In this document: positions 1 through 7,795 of the stretch, one piece after another
Layout: every line of letters starts with the position of its first letter
Numbering within the stretch: the stretch's first letter is position 1
The notes under the pieces: model-generated
What the model was told of the DNA's origin: nothing
Seen by the model: the letters and a program-made list of their open reading frames with translations, nothing else
The model's database searches: none
Position numbers and translations under genes: made by a program
Source of the DNA: Dehalococcoidia bacterium
GTDB taxonomy: Bacteria; Chloroflexota; Dehalococcoidia; Tepidiformales; Tepidiformaceae
Direction of reading: 5' to 3'
Assembly: GCA_022826585.1 (NCBI GenBank)
Contig: JAJDUR010000032.1
Span: forward strand, 17,615-81,614
Length of the DNA stretch: 64,000 nt

Positions 1-936
1 ACGTACCGCTGGGGCTGGGACGAGATCCACCGCATCGGCCGGGAGATGGAAGCGGCCGCGGAGCAGATCGCGCCGGGGGAGGGGGTCGAAGCAGCCAAGG
101 TCGTGCTCGAGACCGACCCCGATCGCTCGATCGACGGGGTCGAGCCGTTCCGGCAGTGGATGCAGGACCTGCAGGAGCAAACGATCGCCGATCTGAACGG
201 CACGCACTTCGACATCCCGGAGAAGCTGCAGCGCATCGAGGCGATGATCGCGCCTCCGGGCGGGGCGCTGGCGATGTACTACACGGGCCCCTCGGAGGAC
301 TTCTCGCGGCCGGGGAGGACGTGGTACCCGACGGGCGGGAAGACGCGCTTCCCCCTCTGGGGGGAGGTCTCGATCGCCTACCACGAGGGCGTCCCGGGGC
401 ACCACCTGGAGCGGGGCAACACGCGCCTGCTCGACCTGTCGCGCTTTCAGCGGCTGCTGGGCGACTGCTCGGGCTACGTGGAGGGCTGGGCGCTCTACGC
501 CGAGCGCCTGATGGGCGAGATCGGCTACCTGGAGGTTCCCGACTACCGGATGGGGCTGCTGGCCTCGCAGGCGCTGCGGAGCGTGCGGGTCATCATCGAC
601 ATCGGCATGCACCTGGAGCTGGACATCCCTGAAGGGCAGCCCTTCCATCCCGGCGAGCGCTGGACGCCCGAGCTGGGCGACGAGTTCGCGAAGACGCGCA
701 GCCACTTCCCGGAGGACTTCATCGCGAGCGAGATCGACCGCTACCTGGGCATTCCCGGGCAGGCGATCAGCTACAAGGTCGGGGAGCGGGCCTGGCTGGC
801 CGCCCGAGAAGCGGCGCGCCAGAGCCTCGGGGAAGCCTTCGATCTGACGACGTTCCATCGCGAGGCGCTGGCCCTGGGGCCGATGGGGCTGGGCCTGCTG
901 GCGCGGGAGAGCGCACGGCTGGGAGAGAGCGCATGA
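1..936 (+). CDS. DUF885 family protein, C-terminal part
   Basis: The frame is open from base 1, so the start lies outside the window and 311 codons are visible. The hallmark HEGVPGHH of DUF885 proteins is at 382-405; the histidines and glutamate are the presumed metal site of these putative zinc hydrolases. A second conserved stretch, GWALYAERLMGE, follows about 25 residues later and carries another likely metal-binding Glu. Family members are usually 550-600 residues, so about half is missing. The substrate is unknown. The stop overlaps the next start as ATGA, which suggests translational coupling. Confidence 0.85.
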   Translation, partial: TYRWGWDEIHRIGREMEAAAEQIAPGEGVEAAKVVLETDPDRSIDGVEPFRQWMQDLQEQTIADLNGTHFDIPEKLQRIEAMIAPPGGALAMYYTGPSEDFSRPGRTWYPTGGKTRFPLWGEVSIAYHEGVPGHHLERGNTRLLDLSRFQRLLGDCSGYVEGWALYAERLMGEIGYLEVPDYRMGLLASQALRSVRVIIDIGMHLELDIPEGQPFHPGERWTPELGDEFAKTRSHFPEDFIASEIDRYLGIPGQAISYKVGERAWLAAREAARQSLGEAFDLTTFHREALALGPMGLGLLARESARLGESA

Positions 937-1193
937 CGGTCCGGCGGACGGTCGGCGGCGCGCTCATCGTGGTGCCCTCGCTGCTTTCGGGGGTGGGCAT
1001 CGCGTTCATCCTCGCGGCCATCCTGGTGAACCACCAGATCATCCAGGACGCTTTCATGATCGTGGGCGCGGTGATGCTGTGGTTCGACTTCTTCGTGACC
1101 ATGGCGATCATCCGCTACTCGCTGCGCAGCCTCGACCGCCGCATCGGCGTGCTGGAGTCGCGAGGCGAGGGCGAAGCGGACGAAACCGGCTAG
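933..1193 (+). CDS. small two-helix membrane protein
   Basis: This 86-residue protein starts with ATG inside the DUF885 stop (ATGA overlap). It has two hydrophobic segments, about residues 8-31 and 38-60, joined by a short loop with NHQ, then a basic and acidic tail (SLRSLDRRIGVLESRGEGEAD). It looks like a two-pass inner-membrane protein with a cytoplasmic tail. No family is recognised. Its TAG stop lies in a CTAG shared with the stop of the convergent DinB gene. Coding status is well supported by the overlap and the clean hydrophobic pattern. Confidence 0.75.
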   Translation: MTVRRTVGGALIVVPSLLSGVGIAFILAAILVNHQIIQDAFMIVGAVMLWFDFFVTMAIIRYSLRSLDRRIGVLESRGEGEADETG

Positions 1194-1720
1194 ATCGTCA
1201 GCCCGCCGAGGCCGAGGATGCCGCGCGCGTACTCGATCTCGCCCACGTGCCGGTAGCCGTGGCTGAGGCAGACGCCGTTGAGACCCTGCCAGAGCGACAT
1301 CTCCCCGAGCGGCTTGATGGTGACGGTGCGGGTATCGAACTCGTCGGGGGACATGGTGGCGAGGTAGTCGTCGGTGGCCTGCCAGACGCGGGGCTGGTAC
1401 TCGCGCCAGCCCTCGAGGTCGTTGAGGGCCATGGCCTTCGCCTCCTCCTCGGGCATGCCCGTGCCCTGCGAGGTGCGATGCAGGCCGAAGCGCTGGTCGT
1501 AGCCGCCCTCGAGCCAGACCGTGGGGCGGCCCTGGGCGATGTAGTTGACGATGTTGTCCTCGGTGCGGACGTAGTGCCAGAGGCTGAAGAAGGGGCTCAG
1601 GCCGCCCTCGGCGGGGCGGAAGTTGAGCTGCTCGAGAGTCATGTCGCCGATCGCCTCGTCGAGGAGGGCGTGCATGGAGGTAAGCCCGGTGCGGAGGATT
1701 TCGAGTGGGGTGGTGCTCAT
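1190..1720 (-). CDS. DinB-family four-helix-bundle protein
   Basis: The 176-residue reading starts at the ATG giving MSTTPLEILRTGL, chosen because the frame upstream is low-complexity. DinB/YfiT-like proteins are four-helix bundles that bind a divalent metal with three histidines; candidates are the His in SLWHYVRTEDN and the two in LSHGYRHVGEIEYARG. Several relatives are thiol-dependent transferases or hydrolases, but none can be assigned here. The C-terminal HVGEIEYARGILG is typical of the family. The stop shares CTAG with the gene on the other strand. Confidence 0.85.
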   Translation of the reverse strand: MSTTPLEILRTGLTSMHALLDEAIGDMTLEQLNFRPAEGGLSPFFSLWHYVRTEDNIVNYIAQGRPTVWLEGGYDQRFGLHRTSQGTGMPEEEAKAMALNDLEGWREYQPRVWQATDDYLATMSPDEFDTRTVTIKPLGEMSLWQGLNGVCLSHGYRHVGEIEYARGILGLGGLTI

Positions 1721-1825
1721 GGCGGCCTCGCGAAAGGAAGTGCGCTGATCGTGCCCGCTGGAGGCAGCGACGTGCAACGCGGGCAGCCCGCGGCCGCGGG
1801 CTCCCCGAGGGTGTCGCGAACCCTG

Positions 1826-1831
1826 TAGCAT
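1826..1831 (+). promoter_or_regulatory. -10 box TAGCAT, probable leaderless start
   Basis: TAGCAT is followed by TGCGCG and reaches the ATG of the SnoaL-like gene after only 10 bases. No Shine-Dalgarno sequence is visible. A start of transcription about 7 bases after the hexamer would leave almost no leader. No clear -35 is seen. Confidence 0.45.
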
Positions 1832-1841
1832 TGCGCGTCCC

Positions 1842-2282
1842 ATGCCGGATGAATATTCCGCCATCCGCCAGCTCTGCGAGCGCTATGTCGACGCCCTCAA
1901 CCGCCGCGATGCAGAGGCATGGATCGCGACCTGGGCGCCGGACGGCGTGTGGGAATACGGGGGCGAGAACCCGCCGCGAGGACGCCCGCAACTGGCGCAG
2001 TTCTGGAGCACCGCGATGGCGGACATCACCGCCGTTGTGATGGTCGTAAACTCGGGCGTCGTCGACGAGGTCCATGGGGACACGGCGAAAGCACGCTGGT
2101 ATCACACCGAGGACGTGCAAATCGGGGAAGACAACCGCCTGGCCGGGGTGACGGTGTACGAGGACGACCTGGTGCGCATCGACGGGAAGTGGCACTTCGC
2201 CAAGCGCACACACGAGCTCCTGTACAGCGGCAGCGACCTGAACGGGCAGTTCTACCCCTACGTGGCCTGGGAACACCACTAG
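1842..2282 (+). CDS. SnoaL-like (NTF2-fold) protein
   Basis: A 146-residue cone-shaped NTF2-fold protein. Visible family features are the N-terminal helix IRQLCERYVDALNRRDAEAW, followed by IATWAPDGVWEYGG, and the C-terminal strand pair VTVYEDDLVRIDGKWHFAKRTHELLY. Members act as small hydroxylases, cyclases, dehydratases or isomerases, or only bind ligands. The next gene is a clear paralogue 57 bases downstream, so the two probably form an operon from the -10 box at 1826. No ribosome-binding site precedes the ATG. Confidence 0.85.
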   Translation: MPDEYSAIRQLCERYVDALNRRDAEAWIATWAPDGVWEYGGENPPRGRPQLAQFWSTAMADITAVVMVVNSGVVDEVHGDTAKARWYHTEDVQIGEDNRLAGVTVYEDDLVRIDGKWHFAKRTHELLYSGSDLNGQFYPYVAWEHH

Positions 2283-2339
2283 CAACAGCGGCCCGCTGGC
2301 GCAGGAGCGCACAGGGCAAAACGAAACAGGAGAAACGCA

Positions 2340-2783
2340 ATGGGTAAGCCAACAGTCGAGGACTACACCGCCATCCGCATGGTGGCCGAGCGCTACGTCG
2401 ACGCGGTCAACCGCTTCGATGCCGAGGCGTGGGGCCAGACATGGGCGCCGGACGGCGAATGGAACGTGGGCGAGGTCCACAAGGGCCGGGACGTGATGGT
2501 GCCGCTCTGGACGCAGATCATGGGCAGCATCCCCAACGTCTACATGCACGTGTACTCGGGCGTCGTCGATGACGTGACGGGCGACACGGCGCGTGGCCGC
2601 TGGTACATGGGCGAGTTCCTGAACATGGCGGACGGCTCGCGCTCGATGAACTCGATCTGCTACGTGGACACGTACACGCGCATCGACGGGCAGTGGTACA
2701 TCCAGACGCGGGAGTTCCAGGCGCTGTACCGGGGCCCGGCCGACCTGAGCGGCGAGTTCGCGAAGATCGCGGTCCCCGTCTAG
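2340..2783 (+). CDS. SnoaL-like (NTF2-fold) protein, paralogue of its neighbour
   Basis: A 147-residue protein built like the preceding one: VAERYVDAVNRFDAEAWGQTWAPDGEW at the front, YTRIDGQWYIQTREFQALYRG at the end. The preceding AGGAG-rich stretch (acaggagaaacgcaATG) gives it a good ribosome-binding site, unlike its partner. The pair looks like an old tandem duplication, perhaps a heterodimer. No catalytic residue can be named. Transcription should end at the hairpin at 2810-2840. Confidence 0.85.
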   Translation: MGKPTVEDYTAIRMVAERYVDAVNRFDAEAWGQTWAPDGEWNVGEVHKGRDVMVPLWTQIMGSIPNVYMHVYSGVVDDVTGDTARGRWYMGEFLNMADGSRSMNSICYVDTYTRIDGQWYIQTREFQALYRGPADLSGEFAKIAVPV

Positions 2784-2809
2784 GGGTTCCCGACTCCGAG
2801 CCTTCGCAA

Positions 2810-2840
2810 CCTGAGTAGCCGGCAGGGCCGGCTACTCAGG
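2810..2840. terminator. bidirectional hairpin terminator
   Basis: A perfect 14-bp inverted repeat (arms 2810-2823 and 2827-2840, loop AGG) lies between two convergent genes. The right arm contains the TGA stop of the minus-strand TIMP-like gene. There is no long T-run, only TTT on the plus strand. Confidence 0.7.
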
Positions 2841-3444
2841 TTTGGCGTGCGCGGCGGCGGATGGCCGCGAGTCCCGCTCCGGCCAGCCCAACGGCCACCG
2901 TCGCGAGCAGCCACCACAGGAGGTCGCCGCCTTCCTGTTGCGCCGCGGCGGCGCCGGTTCCCACAGCAGGTGGCTGGGGCGGCGCCACCACCTCCACCTC
3001 ACCGGTCGCGCCGGCGACGGGAGCGTGGCCTTCGCCCAGCGTTTCCAGATCTTCCGCTGCGTACGAGAGCGGGGCCGTGCGACTGCAGAGATGGATGTCC
3101 AGCGCATCGCCGTAGGCGTAGACGAGGTACTCCTCCCAGAGATCGAAGGGATAGCCGCAGTCTCCCAGGCCAAGGGACCGCGTGTTGGCGACCAGCTCGG
3201 ACGAGACGGGGCCCTTCCAGACGCGTGACACCGCGAACGTCACGTGTACCCCGTGGTCGTCCTCACCCTCCCAGTGGTCGAGGGACTGGACTCTACCGGC
3301 AAAGACGACGGAGGCCCCTTCCACCGACTCCCAGACTGGTGGAGGAGGGAGGCACGAACAGGCCAGGACGCTCTCGGCCTGTAGCGCGGGGGGAAGGCCG
3401 AGGAGGAGGGCAACGGCAGCGACCCGAAGGAGCCAGGAGCGCAT
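2836..3444 (-). CDS. TIMP/NTR-like secreted protein with C-terminal membrane anchor
   Basis: A 202-residue reading from MRSWLLRVAAVALLLG, a clear signal peptide ending near QAES. Just after it comes ACSCLPPPPVWESVEGASVVFAGRV, the pattern of bacterial TIMP-like/NTR domains with a CxC at the mature N terminus. Two more Cys (DCGYPF and HLCSRTA) may form disulphides. A Pro/Ala-rich linker leads to a C-terminal helix LLWWLLATVAVGLAGAGLAAI and a basic tail, so it is anchored at the surface. The role of bacterial TIMP-like proteins is largely unknown. A longer start 31 codons upstream was rejected because it would bury the signal peptide. Confidence 0.8.
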   Translation of the reverse strand: MRSWLLRVAAVALLLGLPPALQAESVLACSCLPPPPVWESVEGASVVFAGRVQSLDHWEGEDDHGVHVTFAVSRVWKGPVSSELVANTRSLGLGDCGYPFDLWEEYLVYAYGDALDIHLCSRTAPLSYAAEDLETLGEGHAPVAGATGEVEVVAPPQPPAVGTGAAAAQQEGGDLLWWLLATVAVGLAGAGLAAIRRRARQT

Positions 3445-3450
3445 GGGGAC

Positions 3451-3456
3451 AGGGTA
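3451..3456 (-). promoter_or_regulatory. -10 box TACCCT, probable leaderless start
   Basis: On the minus strand TACCCT is followed by six bases and then the ATG of the TIMP-like gene. That spacing predicts transcription starting at or next to the A of ATG. No Shine-Dalgarno motif is present. Confidence 0.4.
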
Positions 3457-3489
3457 GCCGTACGGGTCAAGGCGTTCGCAGGCTGCGCC

Positions 3490-3495
3490 TATACT
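3490..3495 (+). promoter_or_regulatory. -10 box TATACT, probable leaderless start
   Basis: TATACT-GGCGCC precedes the ATG at 3506 by 10 bases, with no ribosome-binding site between. It matches the TANNNT plus GC discriminator pattern seen across the window. Confidence 0.5.
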
Positions 3496-3505
3496 GGCGC
3501 CCGCC

Positions 3506-3985
3506 ATGGCGAACCCGGAGCCGCGCCGCAAGACCATCTACCTGGCGAGCCCGTACGGCTTCTCGGCGCAGCAGCGGGAGCTGTTGCTGCCGCAGCTCGT
3601 GGCGGCGCTTGAGGGGCTTGGGCTGGAGGTGTGGGAGCCGTTCGCACGGAACAACCAGGTCGACCGCGCGCAGCCTGACTGGGCCTGGCGCATCGGGCAG
3701 GCGGATTTCGAGGACGTGCGGAAGGCGGACGCGATCTTCGCCGTCGTGAACGGCGTGCCGCCCGACGAGGGCGTGATGGTGGAGCTGGGGATGGCGATCG
3801 CCCTGGGCAAACCGACGTTCCTGTTCCGCGACGATTTCCGCCGGGCGACGGACAGCGAGCACTACCCCCTGAACCTGATGCTGTTCACGGGGCTGCCGCG
3901 TGAGGGCTGGCGCGACTGGTACTACGAGTCAGTAGAGGAGCTCGCGGACCCGGAGAAGGCGCTCGCGCGCTGGGCGCACGGCTGA
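3506..3985 (+). CDS. nucleoside 2-deoxyribosyltransferase-like protein
   Basis: A 159-residue protein with features of the PF05014 family: IYLASPYGFS at the start of the Rossmann-like fold, an acidic DFEDVRKADAIFAVVNGVPPDEGVMVELGMAIALGKP segment, and FLFRDDFRR. The Glu of GVMVELG is in the place of the nucleophile that takes the deoxyribosyl group in characterised enzymes. These enzymes swap bases on 2'-deoxynucleosides, or hydrolyse modified (d)NMPs in the DNPH1/RCL branch. Which applies here is undecided. A monocistronic unit is likely, with a leaderless promoter in front. Confidence 0.8.
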   Translation: MANPEPRRKTIYLASPYGFSAQQRELLLPQLVAALEGLGLEVWEPFARNNQVDRAQPDWAWRIGQADFEDVRKADAIFAVVNGVPPDEGVMVELGMAIALGKPTFLFRDDFRRATDSEHYPLNLMLFTGLPREGWRDWYYESVEELADPEKALARWAHG

Positions 3986-3996
3986 CGCCGGGGGCG

Positions 3997-4668
3997 CTAC
4001 GACTTCCGCGCCTCGATCAGGTACTTCGCGGCGAAGAATGCCAGTTCCTCTCCTGCTTCCAGCCGGTCCTGGAGGGCGAGCAGATAGGGGAGGTGGGTCC
4101 TCACGGTGAAACCGGGCACTTCCCAGGGAGTGGCCTTCAGGTAATAGACGATTGCGCCCACGTCGGCGAAGACCAGGCGCCCCTCCCACTCCTCGAGGCT
4201 CTCGATGGTCAGACCGGCCGCTTCCAGCAGGGGCACGTACTTCGCGGGGGTTGCGTCGGGCCACCGGGGAGCGGCGCCGAAGACGGCCTGCAGGTCCCAG
4301 GCCCACATGCCATGCACCTGCTGCGTGAGGAAGACGCCGCCCGCCGCGAGGATGCGGGCGACCTCGTGCGGGTTGAAGGCGGCGTGCCGGTTCAGGACGA
4401 GATCGAACTCGCCACTCGCGAACGGCATGGGCGCCGTGTCCGAGAGCGCGACCCGGACGACGGCGGCGCCCAGGGCCGAGAGCCGCCTGGAAGCCAGCTC
4501 GAAGTTGGGCGGGTAGTCCTCGGTGGCGACAACCCTCGCGGGCCAGTGGTCGCGCAGGCTCAGCAGCTTCTCGCCGCCACCCGTGTCCATGTCGACGACG
4601 GACTTCGAACGCGTCATCAAGTCGGCGGCGCGGTCGAGATACGACCAGGGCTCCCGCCCTTCGTCCAT
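3997..4668 (-). CDS. SAM-dependent class I methyltransferase (start uncertain)
   Basis: The first ATG gives 223 residues, with SAM motif I at VVDMDTGGGEKLLSL, the acidic end of strand 2 at VVATEDYPPN, and the post-II region FDLVLNRHAAFNPHEVARILAAGGVFLTQQV. The substrate is not recognisable. The coding frame clearly continues upstream of this ATG through EEQEPFIGWDFSHLHGR (4669-4722), a stretch conserved in this family, but contains no in-frame ATG, GTG or TTG before the upstream gene's stop. The only near-cognate codon with a G-rich stretch before it is ATC at 4753-4755. Translation may start there, at a CTG, or the start may be damaged. Confidence 0.75.
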   Translation of the reverse strand: MDEGREPWSYLDRAADLMTRSKSVVDMDTGGGEKLLSLRDHWPARVVATEDYPPNFELASRRLSALGAAVVRVALSDTAPMPFASGEFDLVLNRHAAFNPHEVARILAAGGVFLTQQVHGMWAWDLQAVFGAAPRWPDATPAKYVPLLEAAGLTIESLEEWEGRLVFADVGAIVYYLKATPWEVPGFTVRTHLPYLLALQDRLEAGEELAFFAAKYLIEARKS

Positions 4669-4775
4669 GCGGCCGTGGAGGTGGGAGAAGTCCCAGCCGA
4701 TGAAGGGCTCCTGCTCTTCCCGCAGGCAGCGGTCGATCAGGTCGTCGTGCGAGATGGCCGAATACCGCCCCGTGG

Positions 4776-5432
4776 CTAGTAGAGCATCCGCCCTTCAATC
4801 TGGGCGGTCGTGATCCAGACCTCGATGTCGCGGATGGCCTGGGCCATGGCCTGACCGATGAGGTCGAGCTTGCGCACCTGCTCGATGCGCGGAGTGACCT
4901 GCTCCAGCTCCCGCTTGGAAAGGAGCTCGTTGAAGATACGGCAGGCGTCGACCAGGCAGATGATGACGACGTCGCGGGGGTCGGGGATCTCGTCGCTGAA
5001 GAGGATGCCCATGATGCGGAGCTTCACTTCGCGCTCGGCCTTGCCGTCGACCATGGGATAGCGGCGGGAGCGGAAGACCCAGAGGAAGCGGTCGTCCTGG
5101 CGCTCGAGGATGCCGCCGGAGACCAGGCGCTTGAGGGCTTCCTCGCGAAGCTCGGGGGCGCGCTGGGCCACTTTTTCGACCCAGTAGCGGGGCTCGCGCG
5201 TCTCGTCGGCGGCGATTTCGGCAAGGGTGGGGTCGAGAAGGCTATCGCCGATCGGGGTGGAGTCGACCAGGGTGAGGTTCTCGAGATCGGTATCGATGCG
5301 GTTCTCCAGGGCGAGGTCCATGAGGACGGCGCCGGCGATCGCACGGTCCATCGACCAGTTGGGAACATGGACGAACGTCCCGTCCTCGTCGCGGAGCAGG
5401 AGCAGGATGATCTCTTCGGCGAATCTCAGCAT
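4776..5432 (-). CDS. GPP34 (GOLPH3-like) family protein
   Basis: A 218-residue protein that fits the bacterial GPP34 family: LRFAEEIILLLLRDEDG at the N terminus, GAVLMDLALENRIDTD, then ILERQDDRFLWVFRSRRYPM and the helical C-terminal half. The eukaryotic relative binds PI4P at the Golgi; bacterial roles are unproved, and membrane or lipid association is only inferred. The ribosome-binding site is CAGGGAGG, and a TAGCAT -10 box lies at 5461-5466. Its end runs into the methyltransferase region, so the two are probably co-transcribed. Confidence 0.85.
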   Translation of the reverse strand: MLRFAEEIILLLLRDEDGTFVHVPNWSMDRAIAGAVLMDLALENRIDTDLENLTLVDSTPIGDSLLDPTLAEIAADETREPRYWVEKVAQRAPELREEALKRLVSGGILERQDDRFLWVFRSRRYPMVDGKAEREVKLRIMGILFSDEIPDPRDVVIICLVDACRIFNELLSKRELEQVTPRIEQVRKLDLIGQAMAQAIRDIEVWITTAQIEGRMLY

Positions 5433-5526
5433 TACGGTCTATAGCCTCCCTGACGCGCTCATGCTACACGGCTGAGAGACACACGCGCCCGGAGCGGGGT
5501 GTAAGCAGCCCGACGGGGCTTCCGCG

Positions 5527-5943
5527 TCAGTCGCGAGCGGCAGGTGTGGGGAGAATCTCGACCGCGGCGTGGCAGCCCGGGACGTCCCCGAGAGCGGCAT
5601 CGGACGACAGCAGGGGCACGCCGAGCGCTTCGGCCAGGGCCAAGTAGAGCCCGTCGTAGATGGTCACGTTGGAGCACAGCTCGAAGGCCCGGGGCAGGAG
5701 CCATCCGTGGGCATAGCGCGTGATCGGGAGTGCCGCCAGTTCCTGCAAGGAGGTCGTCGCCCTGTTGACAGTGATCTCACGCTGCATCGACAAGCGCCGA
5801 AGGGCTTGCCCGACTTCGGCGTCCAGCAAGTGGGGAGCGCTGACCAACTCCTCATTAGCGAGCCGCCCGCGCAGCTCATCGCCGGCGACCCCCCCGCGGC
5901 CAAGGAACATGTCAACCACCACGGAAGCGTCGGCCACGATCAC
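5527..5943 (-). CDS. VapC-type PIN-domain toxin
   Basis: A 138-residue PIN ribonuclease. The acidic Mg-binding residues are visible: Asp5 (IVADASVVVD), Glu43 (LLDAEVGQAL), Asp97 (IYDGLYLALAE) and Asp115 (LSSDAALG). VapC toxins cleave tRNA or rRNA loops and are held inactive by the antitoxin. The start overlaps the antitoxin stop as ATGA, the usual antitoxin-first operon. The RNA target cannot be predicted. Confidence 0.9.
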   Translation of the reverse strand: MIVADASVVVDMFLGRGGVAGDELRGRLANEELVSAPHLLDAEVGQALRRLSMQREITVNRATTSLQELAALPITRYAHGWLLPRAFELCSNVTIYDGLYLALAEALGVPLLSSDAALGDVPGCHAAVEILPTPAARD

Positions 5944-6170
5944 CGCGAGTCGCGTTCCGCTCGAATCATCTCCGCAGCAGTTTCGGAAGTCTCGACACGC
6001 TCCAACGACCCGATTCTCGCCAGCAACTCCTGGACATCCGGAGCCTCGAGGGAGCGCTCGATCTGTCGCAGCAAGTAGGCGGAGAGGGTCATGCCGGCGC
6101 GCGCGGCGCGCACCTTGGCTTCGCGGTGCACCTCGTCGGGCACGTTGCGAATCTGAATCATCTTGGACAT
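5940..6170 (-). CDS. VapB/FitA-type ribbon-helix-helix antitoxin
   Basis: A 76-residue protein from MSKMIQIRNVPDEVHREAKV, the ribbon and first helix of a FitA-like ribbon-helix-helix domain; RAARAGMTLSAYLLRQIERS completes it. The C-terminal half (VQELLARIGSLERVETSETAAEMI) should wrap around VapC. A start ten codons upstream was rejected because that DNA is the repeat operator at 6167-6200. There is no Shine-Dalgarno sequence; GATAAT lies nine bases before the ATG, so the mRNA may be leaderless. Confidence 0.88.
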   Translation of the reverse strand: MSKMIQIRNVPDEVHREAKVRAARAGMTLSAYLLRQIERSLEAPDVQELLARIGSLERVETSETAAEMIRAERDSR

Positions 6171-6200
6171 GTGGTCCACATTATCACATGTGGAGCACAT
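6167..6200 (-). promoter_or_regulatory. VapB autoregulatory operator with -10 box
   Basis: Two near-identical 15-mers, ACATGTGGTCCACAT (6167-6181) and ACATGTGGAGCACAT (6186-6200), match at 13 positions and are spaced 19 bp apart. The inner 13 bases of the first, ATGTGG-T-CCACAT (6169-6181), form a perfect inverted repeat around a central T. On the minus strand GATAAT (6180-6185) sits between them. The operator overlaps the antitoxin start codon. Confidence 0.7.
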
Positions 6201-6213
6201 GCAGACGCCCGAT

Positions 6214-7650
6214 TCAAGCCTCGGAGGGCGCCTCCTCGGGATCCGGCGGCGGGGGCGGCGGCGGGGCCATGGAGGGCAACTCCTCGGGCATGAGGACGAA
6301 CTCGGGATAGGCCTCGATGCCGAGCTCCCCGGCGTCCTGGCCGAGCTCCTCCACCTCGGGGGAGACGCGCGCCTGGACCGTCATCGCCAGCACCTTCCAG
6401 AGCACGAACGAGACCGTGAACACGAACGCGCCGATGGCTGCGACGCCCGTGATCTGCGCGCCAAAGTCGCCGCCGGCGGCGATGCAGACGGCGAGCGTGC
6501 CCCAGACCCCGGCGAAGAGGTGAGCGGGAACGGCGCCAACAACATCGTCGAGCTTGAGTTTCTCGAAGAGCTTGATCGCGAGCGTGCAGATCACGCCGCC
6601 GATGGCGCCGATGATGATGGCCCACCAGTGCTCGGTGATGTCCGGCCCGGCGGTTATCGAGACGAGGCCGGCGATGGCGCCGTTGAGCCCCGCGATGAGG
6701 TCCATGCGCCCCAGGACGAAGCGGGAGACACCAAGGGCGGCCATGACGCCGGCCGCGGCGGCGAGGTTGGTGTTGACGAGCACGTGGCTCATGGAGACGG
6801 CATCGAGGGTGCTGGCCAGCGCCAGCTGCGAGCCGCCGTTGAAGCCGAACCAGCCCAGCCAGAGGATGAAGACGCCCAGCGTGACGACGAGGACGTTCGA
6901 GGGGGGCGTCGGGCGGACGCTGCCGTCGGCGCGGAACTTCCCGAGCCGGGGGCCGACGACGAGGATACCGGCGAGCGCGGCCCAGCCGCCTACGCCGTGC
7001 ACGATGGTGGAGCCGGCGAAGTCCTGGAAGCCGAGGTCGTGGAGCCAGCCCTCGCCCCAGGTCCACGCTCCCACGACCGGGTAGATGACGGCCGTCAGGG
7101 CGAGGGTGAAGAAGAAGAACGGCCACATCTTGACCCGTTCGGCGAGGGCGCCGGAGACGATCGAGGCGGCCGTGGCCACGAAGACCATCTGGAAGAACCA
7201 GTCGGACATGGTCGCGTAGGACTCATCGGCAAGGACGGCATCGGCAGTGGCGTCCCCTTCGAGCAAGGCAAGCTCAACGTCGGAGGCCTCGTAGAGCAGG
7301 TTGAAGGAGCCGATGAAGTCGCCCACGACGTCGACGTACATGAGGTTGTAGCCGATGACGAAGTAGGCGAGCCCGGCGATGGAGTAAATGCCGATGTTCT
7401 TCAGGCAGATCATCGAGGCGTTCTTGGTGCGGACGGAGCCGGACTCGAGCATGGTGAACCCGGCGCACATCCACATCACGAGCGCGCCCCAGATGAGGAA
7501 GGCGAAGGTGTTGAGGACGAACTCGGTCTCGCCGTCGACGGCGGCGGCCTCGGCGATGGCGGGGCGGCCGAGGAAGATGGCCGCGGCGCCGGCAGCGGTA
7601 ACGGCGAGGATGATGGCCGGGCGGCGATACGGACGAAGTCTGGCGACCAT
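6214..7650 (-). CDS. amt: ammonium transporter (Amt family)
   Basis: A 478-residue membrane protein with a cleavable-type N-terminal hydrophobic segment followed by about 11 helices. Amt landmarks: FQDFAGSTIVHGVGGW (the binding-site Asp and first twin His), FGFNGGSQLAL, and VPAHLFAGVWGTLAVC (second twin His). It conducts NH4+/NH3 into the cell. The C-terminal tail ends in a run of eight prolines and acidic residues, which is unusual. No GlnB gene follows; the upstream gene is instead a GYD protein. The start was chosen at MVARLRPYRR because the frame beyond it is nonsense. Confidence 0.93.
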   Translation of the reverse strand: MVARLRPYRRPAIILAVTAAGAAAIFLGRPAIAEAAAVDGETEFVLNTFAFLIWGALVMWMCAGFTMLESGSVRTKNASMICLKNIGIYSIAGLAYFVIGYNLMYVDVVGDFIGSFNLLYEASDVELALLEGDATADAVLADESYATMSDWFFQMVFVATAASIVSGALAERVKMWPFFFFTLALTAVIYPVVGAWTWGEGWLHDLGFQDFAGSTIVHGVGGWAALAGILVVGPRLGKFRADGSVRPTPPSNVLVVTLGVFILWLGWFGFNGGSQLALASTLDAVSMSHVLVNTNLAAAAGVMAALGVSRFVLGRMDLIAGLNGAIAGLVSITAGPDITEHWWAIIIGAIGGVICTLAIKLFEKLKLDDVVGAVPAHLFAGVWGTLAVCIAAGGDFGAQITGVAAIGAFVFTVSFVLWKVLAMTVQARVSPEVEELGQDAGELGIEAYPEFVLMPEELPSMAPPPPPPPDPEEAPSEA

Positions 7651-7795
7651 GCTCAGGCCCTCCCTGGCAGGGTGCTGCACGATGCGGGCGAGCCTACAGG
7701 AGTCGGGCAGGGGGCAGGAGGGCCGCGTGTAAGCGCCCTTCCCAATCCCGGGAAGGGGTCCGCGCAGGGCGCCCCGTTGCCCCCGAGTCTTCCGG

